Assembly: GCA_012862575.1 (NCBI GenBank) | Contig: BLSF01000017.1 | Location: 310,001 to 374,000 of the forward strand | Length of the DNA stretch: 64,000 nt | Source of the DNA: Parietichytrium sp. I65-24A | Taxonomy: Eukaryota; Sar; Bigyra; Thraustochytrida; Thraustochytriidae | Reading direction: 5' to 3' | Shown here: positions 8,370 to 18,970 of the stretch, piece by piece | Position numbering within the stretch: the first letter of the stretch is position 1 | Layout: every line of letters begins with the position of its first letter | Notes under the pieces: model-generated | The model's input: only the letters and a program-made list of their open reading frames with translations | Database searches by the model: none | What the model was told of the DNA's origin: nothing | Translations under genes and position numbers: made by a program

Positions 8370-10859
8370 ATGCTGTCTCGCGACAACTCTCGCCATGCGG
8401 ATGCGCCCAGCCGCATCGTGTCTCTGGCAGCTCGCCTCAGCGAGATCTCCCCCTCCGCGTGCTCTCGCGTCGCGCCCGTGCGCGCGGTCGCGCATGTGCG
8501 CGCACCCGAGATTCACACTCACACTCACACTGCGCGTACCCGCTGTCGAAACCGCCAGCCTTTTCCGATCGGGAGCTCCAAGCGCGTGAAAGGGACTGTC
8601 ATGCTGAACGCCGATGCCAATGGGACTGGGACTGGGACTGGGACGGAGAACGCGTACGTGCGCGGGGACAGGGACGTAGTGCTGGCCGATGGAAGTTCGT
8701 TTCGGGTGGCGCACGCGTACACATGCGATGGGTGCGCGGCGGCTGGCGCAGAGGCGCGAGATCTCGCGAACGGCTGGGTAGCGCAAGGGTTCCATGGAGC
8801 ACTGATCGCTTTTGGCCCGTCCGCGGGCGGGAAAACGCGCGCACTCCTGGGCGCGTACGCCTGTACCGACAGTCAAGGCCACGAACTTGGCGCCATACGC
8901 GAAGGGGTACGCGCTTTGCTGAACTGCGGCGGAACGGTGGCTCTGGCAGCATTCGAGGTGGCTCTGGACGGCACCGGCAATGACCTTATTGGTGCACGGG
9001 AACTTTCTGCGAACGCCGCCAGCAACACGGGCACCACTTCGGAGGACAAAAGGATCACAGACAGCGCTCCTGGAGCGGCGACGGCGACGGCGGTGGTTGT
9101 GACGTGCGAAGCAGAAGCGGATGACGTGCTACGGAGAGCGTGGCGACGCAGCATGAACTGGGAGGACAAGTTCGGCATGAACGGCGACAGAGCGCACTTG
9201 TTCATTACCGCCAGCGTTGTCTCTGCAGCTGGTCGCCACGGCTCTCTCACTTTTGTCGACCTCGCTTCCGGCGGTCCTAGCCCTCGCCAGACCACAAACG
9301 GCAGCCATAGCCGTGGAGCACACCACCGCCAACAGCAGCAGCAGCAGCAGCAGCAGTCGAGGACAAGCAAACTGGCCAAGCACGAGCGCGTGCAAGGCGC
9401 TCTTCAGCAGCTGGGCGTGCGTGATCTGGTGGCGGAGCTATCGCGCAGCGACGGGGCCCGTCTAGGTGCTATGCATGCGGCTAAAGCGGTGAACGGCAAG
9501 TGGAGGTTGAACGCCCTGCTAGCGCCGCTCATCGCGCACAACCACAGGTGCTGCATGCTCGTGTGTCTGCCCTCGGAGCCCGAATTCACGGCGGAGGTCA
9601 AGACGCCGCTCGAGATATGCGCCATGGCGCAGTCCATCAACACCGTGTGCTCGAGCGTCGTGGGGAGCTCGCAGCACCCCGTCAGCACCAGCGCGGTCTC
9701 CTATGCCACCTTTGTTGAGAGGGAGGCTTTGATGCAGACACAGCGAGCCGTGCCCCCCGGCGCTCCACGAGATGTCTGGTCTCCTGCAGCCGCACCAAAA
9801 ACGAAGTCTTCTGCAATAGGGCAGAACGATGCTGTCGAGTCCCCTGCGATTGCGCGGGGCGCCGTCGCGGACAATTGGACGGCTTTCGAGAAACCGCAAT
9901 GCTCCTTCGTGGACAAGGCCCGCAAAGCCACGGCGCGTGCGAAAGCGGCGCAGCTGCTGCAGAAAATGGATGAGGAGCAGAGCAAATTGGACTCTGGGCT
10001 TCTGGCGCGTCTTCAAGAACTGGCCCGTGACACAGCTGCCGCGGACGCGGACTTTGAGAGAGAGAGGAAGAAGCTGGCAGACGAGAACCGAGTGCTGCAA
10101 AACTGGTGCGACAGCTTTGAGTCTGACTCCGCGGTCGGCCCTATCTTCAGACTCTATGACATGCATCGCGCATTCTTCCGCGAAGACAAACTAGCTTGCG
10201 ACGAAGATGCACACCAGCTGAGTGAGAAACTAGCGCTCCGTAACATAGATTATATTAACCTCGCCCGAGACCGAATCAAGCTCCTGCGGGCAGAAAAGGA
10301 GCAGCTGTTGCGGGAAGTGCAGCCGCTCCGCAAAAAGGATCGACACTTTGAGCTTCGGTCTCAGTGGGTGGAGCGACTGGCTCGCGAAATGAATCAGCAG
10401 AGGCAAGCAGCGTCGGAAACATCTAAGGAAGTGGAGATGGAACGGGCGGAGGCTGCCAGGTACAACGAAAATTTGGAGATGTTCGCTCAAAAAATCGAAG
10501 CACTTACAAATCAAACGCTCAATCTGGAGCTTGACCGCGAGTACACCTCGGAGGAAGTCGCGGAAATGCGCAAATTTATTTCTAACGTATCATCTACAAA
10601 GGAGAAGAGAGAGATCATACGGCAGCTGGAGGCTGCCAAGCAGGAGCGAATGTACCCTGCCGGAAACGGGGTGCCTGCGGAAGTTCTCAACCAGCTACGC
10701 GCACTTGACGAGCTCGTGTCTCGGTGTGCGCCAACGATGCGGCCACACGCCGTAAATATTATTGCCCAAGTGGAAAGCATTGGCTCGATCTTGCAGGAGT
10801 CTATGTTCAGGGAGCAGCAGCTCTTACGAGGGTTGGAGGATCTTCTCATGCAAAGCTGA
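8370..10859 (+). CDS. Divergent kinesin-like protein with coiled coil
   Basis: Motor-like protein, 829 residues from ATG 8370; an in-frame ATG at 8601 is an alternative and would drop a low-complexity basic N-terminus. The first half resembles a kinesin head: FHGALIAFGPSAGGKT (P-loop 149-156), a switch-I-like region ending GDRAH (272-276) where NxxSSRSH is usual, and LTFVDLASGG (293-302) where LxxVDLAGSE is usual. The switch changes suggest weak or absent ATP hydrolysis. A polyglutamine run of nine lies at 9330-9356. From about residue 510 onward the protein is Glu/Lys-rich heptad sequence, a likely dimerising coiled coil. Family assignment rests on motif order; subfamily not identifiable. 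Confidence 0.65.
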   Translation: MLSRDNSRHADAPSRIVSLAARLSEISPSACSRVAPVRAVAHVRAPEIHTHTHTARTRCRNRQPFPIGSSKRVKGTVMLNADANGTGTGTGTENAYVRGDRDVVLADGSSFRVAHAYTCDGCAAAGAEARDLANGWVAQGFHGALIAFGPSAGGKTRALLGAYACTDSQGHELGAIREGVRALLNCGGTVALAAFEVALDGTGNDLIGARELSANAASNTGTTSEDKRITDSAPGAATATAVVVTCEAEADDVLRRAWRRSMNWEDKFGMNGDRAHLFITASVVSAAGRHGSLTFVDLASGGPSPRQTTNGSHSRGAHHRQQQQQQQQQSRTSKLAKHERVQGALQQLGVRDLVAELSRSDGARLGAMHAAKAVNGKWRLNALLAPLIAHNHRCCMLVCLPSEPEFTAEVKTPLEICAMAQSINTVCSSVVGSSQHPVSTSAVSYATFVEREALMQTQRAVPPGAPRDVWSPAAAPKTKSSAIGQNDAVESPAIARGAVADNWTAFEKPQCSFVDKARKATARAKAAQLLQKMDEEQSKLDSGLLARLQELARDTAAADADFERERKKLADENRVLQNWCDSFESDSAVGPIFRLYDMHRAFFREDKLACDEDAHQLSEKLALRNIDYINLARDRIKLLRAEKEQLLREVQPLRKKDRHFELRSQWVERLAREMNQQRQAASETSKEVEMERAEAARYNENLEMFAQKIEALTNQTLNLELDREYTSEEVAEMRKFISNVSSTKEKREIIRQLEAAKQERMYPAGNGVPAEVLNQLRALDELVSRCAPTMRPHAVNIIAQVESIGSILQESMFREQQLLRGLEDLLMQS
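9330..9356 (+). repeat. CAG repeat coding for nine glutamines
   Basis: One CAA and eight CAG codons in the kinesin-like gene, just after the motor region. Such runs vary in length between strains. Confidence 0.85.
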
Positions 10860-11214
10860 GGATGTACACTATACTTTATACGTTGCGCGATTCTTTCGCT
10901 CCAGTTTGAGTCATCGGCGGGCCGTGTGGAACTGATGCGATCAGTACGGAGCTACCTTTAATTAACATGTAAGAATCGAACAGAAAATAGTTTAGTCATT
11001 TGCCTTTACTTTTTAATCCGCTTCGGCGGAATGCGACCTTAGAGACCAACGCACCACAGTTCCTCCTCTTCAAGCCGAGGAAAAAATTCGGGGCAGTCGT
11101 GCGACGTAATCAACTTTTGAACGTAATTAGGCGAACTAAATAGGGTTTGGATCATCGAAGTCAATTCTAAAGAATTAAGAGAAGAAGACTTGTGTAGCTC
11201 TAACGTCATTGGCT
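10860..11214. other. Convergent 3' intergenic segment
   Basis: 355 bases between the stops of the kinesin-like gene and CEP44. No other feature seen. Confidence 0.5.
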
Positions 11215-13719
11215 TTAATTCTCCGACTCAGCGAGGACAGTCTCGGTTTCTCTGAACCTCTCTTCGATGAACTTGAGAAAGTCGTCAATGCCCTCCACTC
11301 CCTGTGTAGGTGTCTTATTTGTGGTTTTGCTCGGAGGAAAGTTCGGCTCCGCCGCAACAGGGCCGGGCGTTGACGAACTAGATATAGGCATGCTCGTCGT
11401 AACGCTCAAATTCTGGTGCTTAGCTGGTTTTCCCGGAGCTAGAAAACCAGCGGCATCCGTGCTTGCAGGCTGCGACTCGACCGGATTGCGCTCTTTGAGC
11501 TCCCCAGCTCCGTTTTGCGCTTTCGGTCCGGTGACCTGACGCAGCCTGCTGTCCAGGTCGTTGATTCGTTTGTCCATGCTGTGAAGCGCTACCATAACTT
11601 TGCGCTCCATCTGTTCCATCCGCGAAGGAATACTTGACAGATTGTCCAGGGTTGACATCATACGCGAAAACTGTTCCATAAAATCGTGTGCATCCTGAGG
11701 GTGCGAGTCGTTGCTCTCAGATTCAACCACCGAGCTAGCACCGTTTGGCTCTGTTGTTGAAGGAAGGTCTTCCACGCTTGCAGAGGCCACCGAGGAGGCC
11801 CCCGAGCCCGACGGTGCAAAATGAGGTGATGAAGCGGCCCCTTGGCTGCCTGACGAAGGCAGCGACAGCTTACGAGCAATATTCTGGCCACCACGTCCAG
11901 TGGCAATCACTGCGCTTCTTGGCCAAGATGAGCCTGCAGCTTTCGAAGTTGAACGATGTTTTTGCTTCAGAGCCACGCCTTGTCGCGCGACGCCAGAGCT
12001 GCTGGCCGCACCGGTGGTTGTGCCTGCAGCCAATGCTTCCTTCTCGTCACTGTCGCTCCCATTCGAGGCGTTTTCCGCCTGACTCGGCGCGTTGTATGGC
12101 GCCTGCCCAAACAAGTGATGGTTGTTGCTGTTGTGATTATGCTGCAAAAGAAATTGATGGTACATCGGAGACCCTGGCGCGGCTTTTGAGCCCGGCAGAA
12201 CGCCTACATAGCCTTTCGTGGAAGAGTTCCTTGATGTTGATGACGTCGCGGACGCCATCCCTGGCATTGAGCTGCTTCCGAGGCTGTTGGTTCGAAGGAG
12301 ACTCGGCGAAGGGGCGCCTCGTTGCCCACGAATCCTTGGAGAGCTCTGGCCTTTGCCTAAATGCACCCCATGCGTGTCTTTCTTCTTGGCTCGATCAAGA
12401 CTTGGAGGTGGGGACGTCACCCAGCATTCCATCGCTCGATTGACATTCGTCAAAAAGTGCGGGCTTGCATGCAAATCCACCTCCAAGCTCATCGGCGGAC
12501 TTTGGTGCGCTTGCAGCTGCTGGTGCTGGTGAAGCAGACTGATATGCTGCGCTTGAGAGATCATCTCTGGCCTTGCCTTGATTGGGACTTGGCGATACCC
12601 GGGTGGGGCAGAGGCCGCTGAAGTGATTGACACTGGAGATACCGGCCCCGACGAAGTTGGACTTTTACTTTCGTCATGACCCAAGCCGAGATGGGCTGTC
12701 TGAAGCGTGAGCACCTTTTTCCGTTTCGGGAGCCCATTCAATACTGAAGATTGACTGGGCCGAGCGGATTCTGAGGCAACACCTCGCGAAGAATTGGCCT
12801 CACCCGAAATTCCAAGAGTACGTGCCTGCGAGCTTTCTGAGTTTTCCGCACCTTCCGGCACCTCCACCTGCCCGTTGCTCAAAAGCTGTGAGTGAAGCCG
12901 GTCCGCTATTTTCGGCGATCTTGAGCGTAGCTGGACCGATCCGCCACGCAGATGCGCGTGTGGCCCATTTCCAGGAATTAAGCTTGCAGCTGCATGCTTT
13001 GCGTGGGCAGTGACTCGTGCTTGGGGTGCCACAGTAACGGCGACTTGTCTCTTTCCTAGAGCACCTGTAACACCTGATGTCGACGGGGATTTTGCGGTAG
13101 CCACTTTTGGACTTGGCCCCGCAGAAGGCGCAGCCGATATCTCGTTGTCGTGCGACTCCCCTCCACAGGTGCTGGACCCGCTGCTACTACTTGCCTCGGG
13201 ACTGGAAATACGTGCGTTCGCCTCATCGTTGGGTCCCAAGCCTGAATTTGTGGTCACTGCTTTGGTGGCAGCAAGGGGCGACTTTGTGTTTTGCTGTTGT
13301 TGAACTTGTTGCGGCGGCTGATTTCCGATGCGTTTTGACTCCCTCTCCAGTTCTTCAGACTTGCGTTTGCAGAGCTTTATGACGTCGCAGGTGAAGATGA
13401 GCTTTCGCTCCGTGTAGCTCTTTGACAGGAATTGCTCCACAGTCAACGATGGCCGATAGCTAAATTCGTTGCGCACAACCTTGAAAACCCCCTCAAGAAA
13501 GTGTTTGTCGTTCATGTGATAAAGCTGATACCCGTGGTCAGAGAGAAACCGAGCGACCTGAATAGACTCGTCCAAAAGGACATAATGTAAAAGCGGGAGA
13601 TACCCAAGCGGGTTGCCCGATGCTAGAGCGTCCAAGTCCACATTCTTTTCAGGGATGCTCGTGTTGCGCAACTCAAGCTTGAGCTTTTCCAAGTTGTTGT
13701 GCAGGTCACCGGTTGCCAT
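11215..13719 (-). CDS. CEP44: Centrosomal protein CEP44
   Basis: In animals CEP44 is a centriole lumen/centrosome protein needed for centriole-to-centrosome conversion. Here the product has 834 residues from ATG 13719 (a GTG eight codons upstream is in frame but not used). Residues 1-125 match the CEP44 domain: GDLHNNLEKLKLELR, NPLGYLPLLHYVL, FLSDHGYQLY, FKVVRNEFSYRPSLT and QFLSKSYTERK align one after another with the animal domain. The long middle is Ser/Pro/Gly/Gln-rich and probably disordered. A short coiled coil is likely near residues 675-735 (MEQMERKVMVALHSMDKR). The protein is longer than the human one (about 390 residues) because of the disordered part. Confidence 0.85.
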   Translation of the reverse strand: MATGDLHNNLEKLKLELRNTSIPEKNVDLDALASGNPLGYLPLLHYVLLDESIQVARFLSDHGYQLYHMNDKHFLEGVFKVVRNEFSYRPSLTVEQFLSKSYTERKLIFTCDVIKLCKRKSEELERESKRIGNQPPQQVQQQQNTKSPLAATKAVTTNSGLGPNDEANARISSPEASSSSGSSTCGGESHDNEISAAPSAGPSPKVATAKSPSTSGVTGALGKRQVAVTVAPQARVTAHAKHAAASLIPGNGPHAHLRGGSVQLRSRSPKIADRLHSQLLSNGQVEVPEGAENSESSQARTLGISGEANSSRGVASESARPSQSSVLNGLPKRKKVLTLQTAHLGLGHDESKSPTSSGPVSPVSITSAASAPPGYRQVPIKARPEMISQAQHISLLHQHQQLQAHQSPPMSLEVDLHASPHFLTNVNRAMECWVTSPPPSLDRAKKKDTHGVHLGKGQSSPRIRGQRGAPSPSLLRTNSLGSSSMPGMASATSSTSRNSSTKGYVGVLPGSKAAPGSPMYHQFLLQHNHNSNNHHLFGQAPYNAPSQAENASNGSDSDEKEALAAGTTTGAASSSGVARQGVALKQKHRSTSKAAGSSWPRSAVIATGRGGQNIARKLSLPSSGSQGAASSPHFAPSGSGASSVASASVEDLPSTTEPNGASSVVESESNDSHPQDAHDFMEQFSRMMSTLDNLSSIPSRMEQMERKVMVALHSMDKRINDLDSRLRQVTGPKAQNGAGELKERNPVESQPASTDAAGFLAPGKPAKHQNLSVTTSMPISSSSTPGPVAAEPNFPPSKTTNKTPTQGVEGIDDFLKFIEERFRETETVLAESEN

Positions 13720-13952
13720 CTCGACCGCCAGTTTAGAGACCACGGCGCCCCCGACGAGGCACGTCGGGGACCTCAGCTCAGCACAGAATTCCCGAGCTTC
13801 GCAGCCGTCAATATGCTAGAGCTCAAACAGCAACCCGCAGCAACACACACATATAACACACGAAATCTAAGTGTCGCTCTTTCGCAACGCACGAATACGC
13901 CTTTTCTCCTTCTTCCCTTCCTCGGTGCCGGTTTCAAATTGCCTCCCTCACT

Positions 13953-13967
13953 CCCTCCCTCCCTCCC
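13953..13967 (-). other. Candidate G-quadruplex upstream of CEP44
   Basis: Four CCC runs with one-base T loops on the + strand, so GGGAGGGAGGGAGGG on the strand that codes CEP44, about 235 bases upstream of its ATG. Confidence 0.55.
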
Positions 13968-14201
13968 TCTCGTTCTGTGCTAGTTGATAGTGTATCGACC
14001 TTCTCCCCTGCGCGCGGCAGAGGAGAGAAAGCAATTTACACGCGTTCGTTCCCAGCGCTGCAGACTCGTAGTTATCTGCACAGCTTTCCACGCATGGGTG
14101 CGTGCGCCAAAACTCCTCCAAGTAAGACGCCGCAGCGTCTCCAGCCCGGCGCTCCCGCGGGTGGCACGGCCCCTTTTCGCCACCGATCAAGCGCTTGCGC
14201 A

Positions 14202-14259
14202 ATGATGATGATGATGATAATGATATCGCTGCTGCTGCTGTTGCTGCTGCTTTTTTTTT
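14202..14259 (+). repeat. Compound microsatellite (ATG)n-(CTG)n-T9
   Basis: Trinucleotide runs read directly, ending in nine T. Confidence 0.85.
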
Positions 14260-15136
14260 GCGATCCTTGAGCCACTTGCCGACCTAACCTTTCGTTCCCT
14301 CGTTCTTTCGTTCCTTTGTTCCTTCGATCGCTCGCCCTCACTCCCGCTGCCGCCTCCTTCCTCCTTCCTCCTTCCTTCGCAGGCGCCTGAAGCGGCCTGT
14401 GCCAGTCGCCGATTGTCGATTGTCGATGGTCGATCGTCGATGGTCTCTTGTTTGGTATGTCAGCATCAACTTGGTCTCTTGGAGTCATCCATCATACGTT
14501 AGTGGTGGCTACCGCTTTCGGTAAGAGTGGCGCCTCATGGCTGAGAGTCTGAGAAAGAAAGAAAGAAAGAGAGAGAGAGAATGGGAGAAAGGGACTGACA
14601 GTGAGTGTGCGAGGGCTGAGAAAGGGCTGTGAAACAGTGAATTGCGAGACAGTGGCAGTGGATTGGCTGGTTGAGGGATTGATGCTGAGGTGAGTTTCGT
14701 TGAAACGCGATGTTGGGAACGAAAATGTGCAGCGTGAGATGGTCGATCGATTGATGATTGATCGAGTATTTTATTTATTTTATTTTTGCGCGATGATGAT
14801 TTGATTTATTTCACGAAAGCTCTACACGAGAGTAGAGGCCTCGCGAGGGGTTGTGCTACCATTGGTATTAGCATCAGCATGCACCATGTTGCACGTTCAT
14901 AACACTTGCTCTTAGAAAAACTGTGCCGATAGCAGTAACTTACACAGTTCTCACAGTCAGTACCCTTTGATCCACAGGACTGGTAACTTATGTGGTCGTG
15001 AGTTGTGATCATCATCATCGCAGCAAGATGGCTCGGACAAGCGGAAAGGAGCGGAAGGGATGGCGGTGATGTCTGCGAGTAGGTCGTTCATGCATTTACA
15101 AAATCACAGGTATAGAGGACTTTTTCTTCTTTTCGT

Positions 15137-15234
15137 TGTCATTGTCATTGTCATTGTCATTGTCATTGTCATTGCCATTGCCATTGTCATTGTCATTGTC
15201 ATTGTCATTGTCAGTTGTTTTTTTTTTTTTTTTT
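15137..15234 (+). repeat. Microsatellite (TTGTCA)n, then T17
   Basis: About twelve hexamer units with a few ATTGCC variants at 15137-15213, followed by a 17-T run. Confidence 0.85.
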
Positions 15235-17296
15235 GTTGTTGTTGTCGCTGTCGTTTTGATTTGTTTTCCTTCGTTTTGTTTTGCTCGAAACTTTGGCCAT
15301 GGCCTTGGCACGGGCTTTGTGCGAGCGCGGGTTTTTGATCATCGCAGCGAAGGCGAAGGCTGCGAAGTATGGCCTTGGTTTTGCGAGTCTCTTTGGGGAT
15401 GCGTAAGCGGTTCACTGCGTCCCGTCCACAACTGACTGTGAGGCTTCGCGGCAGTTTTCTGTTTGGCTATGATGGTGTGCAACGCCGTCGAAAGTCAGAA
15501 ACCAAACTTGGAAGCTTGGAACCATTCATTCCAGCTTGCCGGCTCGGTGTTGCCTTTAGTCGTTGACTGGCGGGCGGCAGGTGACGACGAAGTTTGTGAA
15601 GAAGAACGCGAACTCATCACGTTCAGGAATCCGCGATTCTGGATGGTCTCGGAAAGCCAAGGCGTGAAAGGCAGCCGAGAATAACTTACTGCTCGTCTTG
15701 TGCTGGGACGCATCACTCGCTCAAGGCTTTCGCTCACCCAACGTGTTGGTCACAGCTAGCTTTGCCATAGTAGACCACAGCATACCACCACAACTTGCGT
15801 GACTACTAGTGCCAGGAGCTAGACCTAATGCTCCCCCCGTTGGTGACTGACGAAAGCAAAGGAAACAGGACTCTACGACCTGGCCAAACAAAGCACCGTT
15901 CGATCTCGAGCCTCGCGAGTTGGATTGTTGCATGAGGTTGCGTGCCACGGCACAGCTATGTGCCTGTTGAGCCTGCTGCATCCATCTTTCCCGCTGGAGA
16001 CCACTTCGGCCACACAGGTTTAGAACATGATGCTGATCCGACTGCAATGGTAGGAGTGTCATACTCCACCGTTACTAAATTGCTAAAAGTATCGGTCTAC
16101 TTTCCAGTGCTGCAATGAATGTAACATTCTAGCTGGAACTATTCCGCTTCAACAAGTAAAAGATAAATTCAACTCTGAATTACAATTTAGAACGATTCCT
16201 GAAACTCTGCTCTATAAAATTTTAAATTATAATCGATGACAATTTTGGTTCATCAAGTAAGTTGGTTTCCCAAGATTCTTGAAGTCAGTGATTGAAGTTC
16301 ACGCCCCCAAGATGGATCCCTTACCAGAATTTACCATAAACTACAGCGTTAGTGGCATACGTGAGGGACTAAAAGATCACCCACGATAGTGCCCATTACT
16401 CGCAACTACCAATGTTGTAAATTGTGATCATCATCGTCTCTGACAGGCAGGCGTTTTAATCCCTTCCGATCGGCGGAAAGAGCAGGAAATAAGGTGGCTA
16501 TTATTAAGAGTTACTCACTTGAAAAGTAACTTGCGAACTTTTCTTCAAAATCAGGTTTCACTGTTTCAGAATTCAAAATTCGAAATGCAGAATAATTAAT
16601 TCAGAATTGACAGTTCAGATCAGAATTCGGGACTTAGTGTTCACTGTCAAAACTTGCCTCGAATTTGCGTTATGATTCTGGAGGCCCCAGCAGATACTAA
16701 TAGTGGTATCTTACTACCCTTAAGAAGCATATCTTCAAATAAGTGTTGCTACTCACGAGCTCGTGTTCAAAATGACTAAAGGTTTATATAGTAGGAGTGA
16801 TAGAAATGAGACAGAATCTGACTAGAGGAATCTCCAAGTCAATGTGTGCTATCCTGAATTCTTCTGAATTCTGCAATCTCGAAGTTCTACCTCCACATCT
16901 ACATTAAACACTAGCATTCGCATATACACAGTCAATTCAGCTCGTCAAGCTTCCAACTTCGCTACTCGAATGCGCTACCCCACTCCTAGTCCAAGGGCTA
17001 GCCGGTGGAGCCGACTCCTACTCCCAGCGTAGCTCTTTCCTTAGTGCAGGAGCAAGCTCGGCTCACAAAGAGGCCGAGTCTCTCGGTAGCGCTCAGTTGT
17101 CCGAAACACTAGCACTTGCATGCGGCGCCGGTGTTGTACAAAAAATGGAATTTGGAAAAAAGAGAGTGTCACAAATCGTTCGCAGCGACCCGCACTGCTA
17201 CCGATATCCATAACCGCGGCCTACCACTCCACCTCTTCCCGCAGTGACCAGCGAAAGCAGAATTGACTTGACTCTGAGAAAGGGAGCAAAGCGCTG

Positions 17297-17307
17297 TGTA
17301 CTCAGTA
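17297..17307. promoter_or_regulatory. Palindrome GTACTCAGTAC upstream of kinase gene
   Basis: Exact copy of the recurring palindrome, about 370 bases before the kinase ATG at 17678. Confidence 0.45.
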
Positions 17308-17677
17308 CTCATTGACGAATAAGAATTGGAGATTCACAAACGAGCAGCGCGGACAGAGACAGGCGGGAGCGCCCGCAACAAGAAACATAGAAGCAAGAAA
17401 CAAGAAACAAGAGCACAGAGCACAGAGCACAGAGCTGCGGGGGCCGAAGCGGAACGCGGCCACTTTGACCCTTCGGAGAGTCCGGGGAGCAGGGAGCAAA
17501 CCGGGTCCGGTGCTGGGAGCACTCGAGTGCTTCCGGGGTACGCGCGAGGAAAGGGAAGGAGGCTCCTGCGCAGTGGTTGGTGAGGGGCGAAAAGGGCGAA
17601 GCGTGATTCGTGATTCGTGAGTGGTGAGTGGTGAGTCGTGGCGCGGGAGTGTATTATTGGGAAGCAGCAGGCGAGAT

Positions 17678-18970
17678 ATGTTGGGCAAGTCGGCAGCATG
17701 GATGGGTCGAAGCCGCGGAGTGGTGGGTTTGCAGCGCAGAGCTGGTGAGCTGAAGCGCGAGAGGCTGCTGAGCAGCGTCCCGCAGCAAAAGAGGTTTGCG
17801 ATATTCTCGGCGAAGACGGTCTCTTCGATGGGCGGGTTCGATGAGGGCATGGTTCTTGCAGATCCGCGTGCTCCGGCGATGGCGGCAGCTACAGCCTCGT
17901 CTGTGGCGGCGGCTGCTGCGGCGGCGTCAATCCCTGAGCCGATCCCAAGCACGCCTGCACCAGCGCCTCGCAAGAAAGCGAGCGTGGTGCCGCCGATTTT
18001 TCGAAAGAAGGAGCTGGCCAAGGAAATTCGTCAAGGGGACGTGTTGAACGATCGATACGCTGTCAAACATCTCCTCGGCCGTGGCCGATTCGGCGTGGTG
18101 CGTCTTGCGGTGGACCTGGAGGACCCGAAGCGCAGGCATGTGGCGCTCAAGTGTATTAACAGAAATGTGGACTCTAAAATCATCGATACCGAGCTCCAAG
18201 TGCTTGAGAAGCTCGCTTCAGTGAGTCAGCAGGACCCAAAGATGTCACAATATTGTACAGTTCCCATCGACATTTTCCAGTCCAACAACCAGCAGATTAT
18301 TGCTTTTGAGTATCTGTGGGGCGGAGATTTGTTCGACCGAATCATGATCAAGGGGTATGTGGATGAAATTCACCTGAGGCCTGTTGTGCGAGGCGTTCTC
18401 AAGAGCCTGGAGCTCTTGCACAGCCATGGCATTGTACATAGAGATGTAAAGCCGGAGAATATACTATTCCGGGTACGTGACAATGTTTCGACAGAGCATC
18501 TGCCACAGCCGATCTGCAAGGAGGACGTGCAGAAATGGGAGAGCATCGAGCCAGTTCTCTGCGACTTTGGCCTGAGCTACCTCGAAGGCGCGCCTGATCG
18601 CATTGACGCCCCTGCCGGGACATTCGGTTACGCGTCGCCTCAGATGCTTAATCTCGAGCGCAAATATAGCCAGGCTTGCGAGGTTTGGAGTCTTGGGGTG
18701 TTAACATTTGCTTGCCTTGCTGGTGAGCTCCCATTCCCGGCAAGCACGGATGGTTCTACTTCTTTGGAGGCACACCTCGGCGAGGCTTACCGCGGCCCTC
18801 GCTACATGAGTTCTCGTTGGGTAAACGTGTCTCAGGAAGGCAGGGATCTCATCAACGAGATGCTACACTATTCACCCTACAATCGCATCCCCCTCAATCA
18901 CATTCTGAACCATCCGTGGTTCCATCTCAAAGACGACGATCTACGCGCTCGGGCCCAGAATGAGATTTAA
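17678..18970 (+). CDS. Serine/threonine protein kinase, CAMK-like
   Basis: Phosphorylates Ser/Thr of unknown substrates. ATG 17678 gives 430 residues; the frame is open upstream only to a GTG at 17621. Residues 1-115 are Ala/Pro-rich and basic with a poly-Ala stretch (about 69-83) and could be a targeting or regulatory region. The kinase domain spans about 127-416: GRGRFGVV (Gly loop), K158 in VALK, HRDVKPEN (254-261, catalytic D256), DFG (296-298), activation-loop end GTFGYASPQ (314-322, SPQ in place of APE), and EVWSLGVL. The C-terminal HPWF is typical of CAMK-type domains. All catalytic residues are present, so activity is expected. No calmodulin-binding or other accessory domain identified. 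Confidence 0.85.
   Translation: MLGKSAAWMGRSRGVVGLQRRAGELKRERLLSSVPQQKRFAIFSAKTVSSMGGFDEGMVLADPRAPAMAAATASSVAAAAAAASIPEPIPSTPAPAPRKKASVVPPIFRKKELAKEIRQGDVLNDRYAVKHLLGRGRFGVVRLAVDLEDPKRRHVALKCINRNVDSKIIDTELQVLEKLASVSQQDPKMSQYCTVPIDIFQSNNQQIIAFEYLWGGDLFDRIMIKGYVDEIHLRPVVRGVLKSLELLHSHGIVHRDVKPENILFRVRDNVSTEHLPQPICKEDVQKWESIEPVLCDFGLSYLEGAPDRIDAPAGTFGYASPQMLNLERKYSQACEVWSLGVLTFACLAGELPFPASTDGSTSLEAHLGEAYRGPRYMSSRWVNVSQEGRDLINEMLHYSPYNRIPLNHILNHPWFHLKDDDLRARAQNEI

Larger units (their letters stand above)
13720..17677. other. Gene-poor stretch, 3.96 kb
   Basis: No gene recognised. The left part holds the CEP44 promoter with a C-rich tract. The middle has several microsatellites (14202-14259, 15137-15234). 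Minus-strand ORFs at 15495-15737 and 15721-16062 have no recognisable homology. CAGAATTC-type octamers cluster at 16567-16871. The right end carries a GTACTCAGTAC palindrome at 17297. Confidence 0.5.

Noticed and set aside
15495-16062. Two overlapping minus-strand ORFs with a nearby GTAAGT
   Set aside because: They could be exons of one gene, but no family match or convincing splice pair was found.
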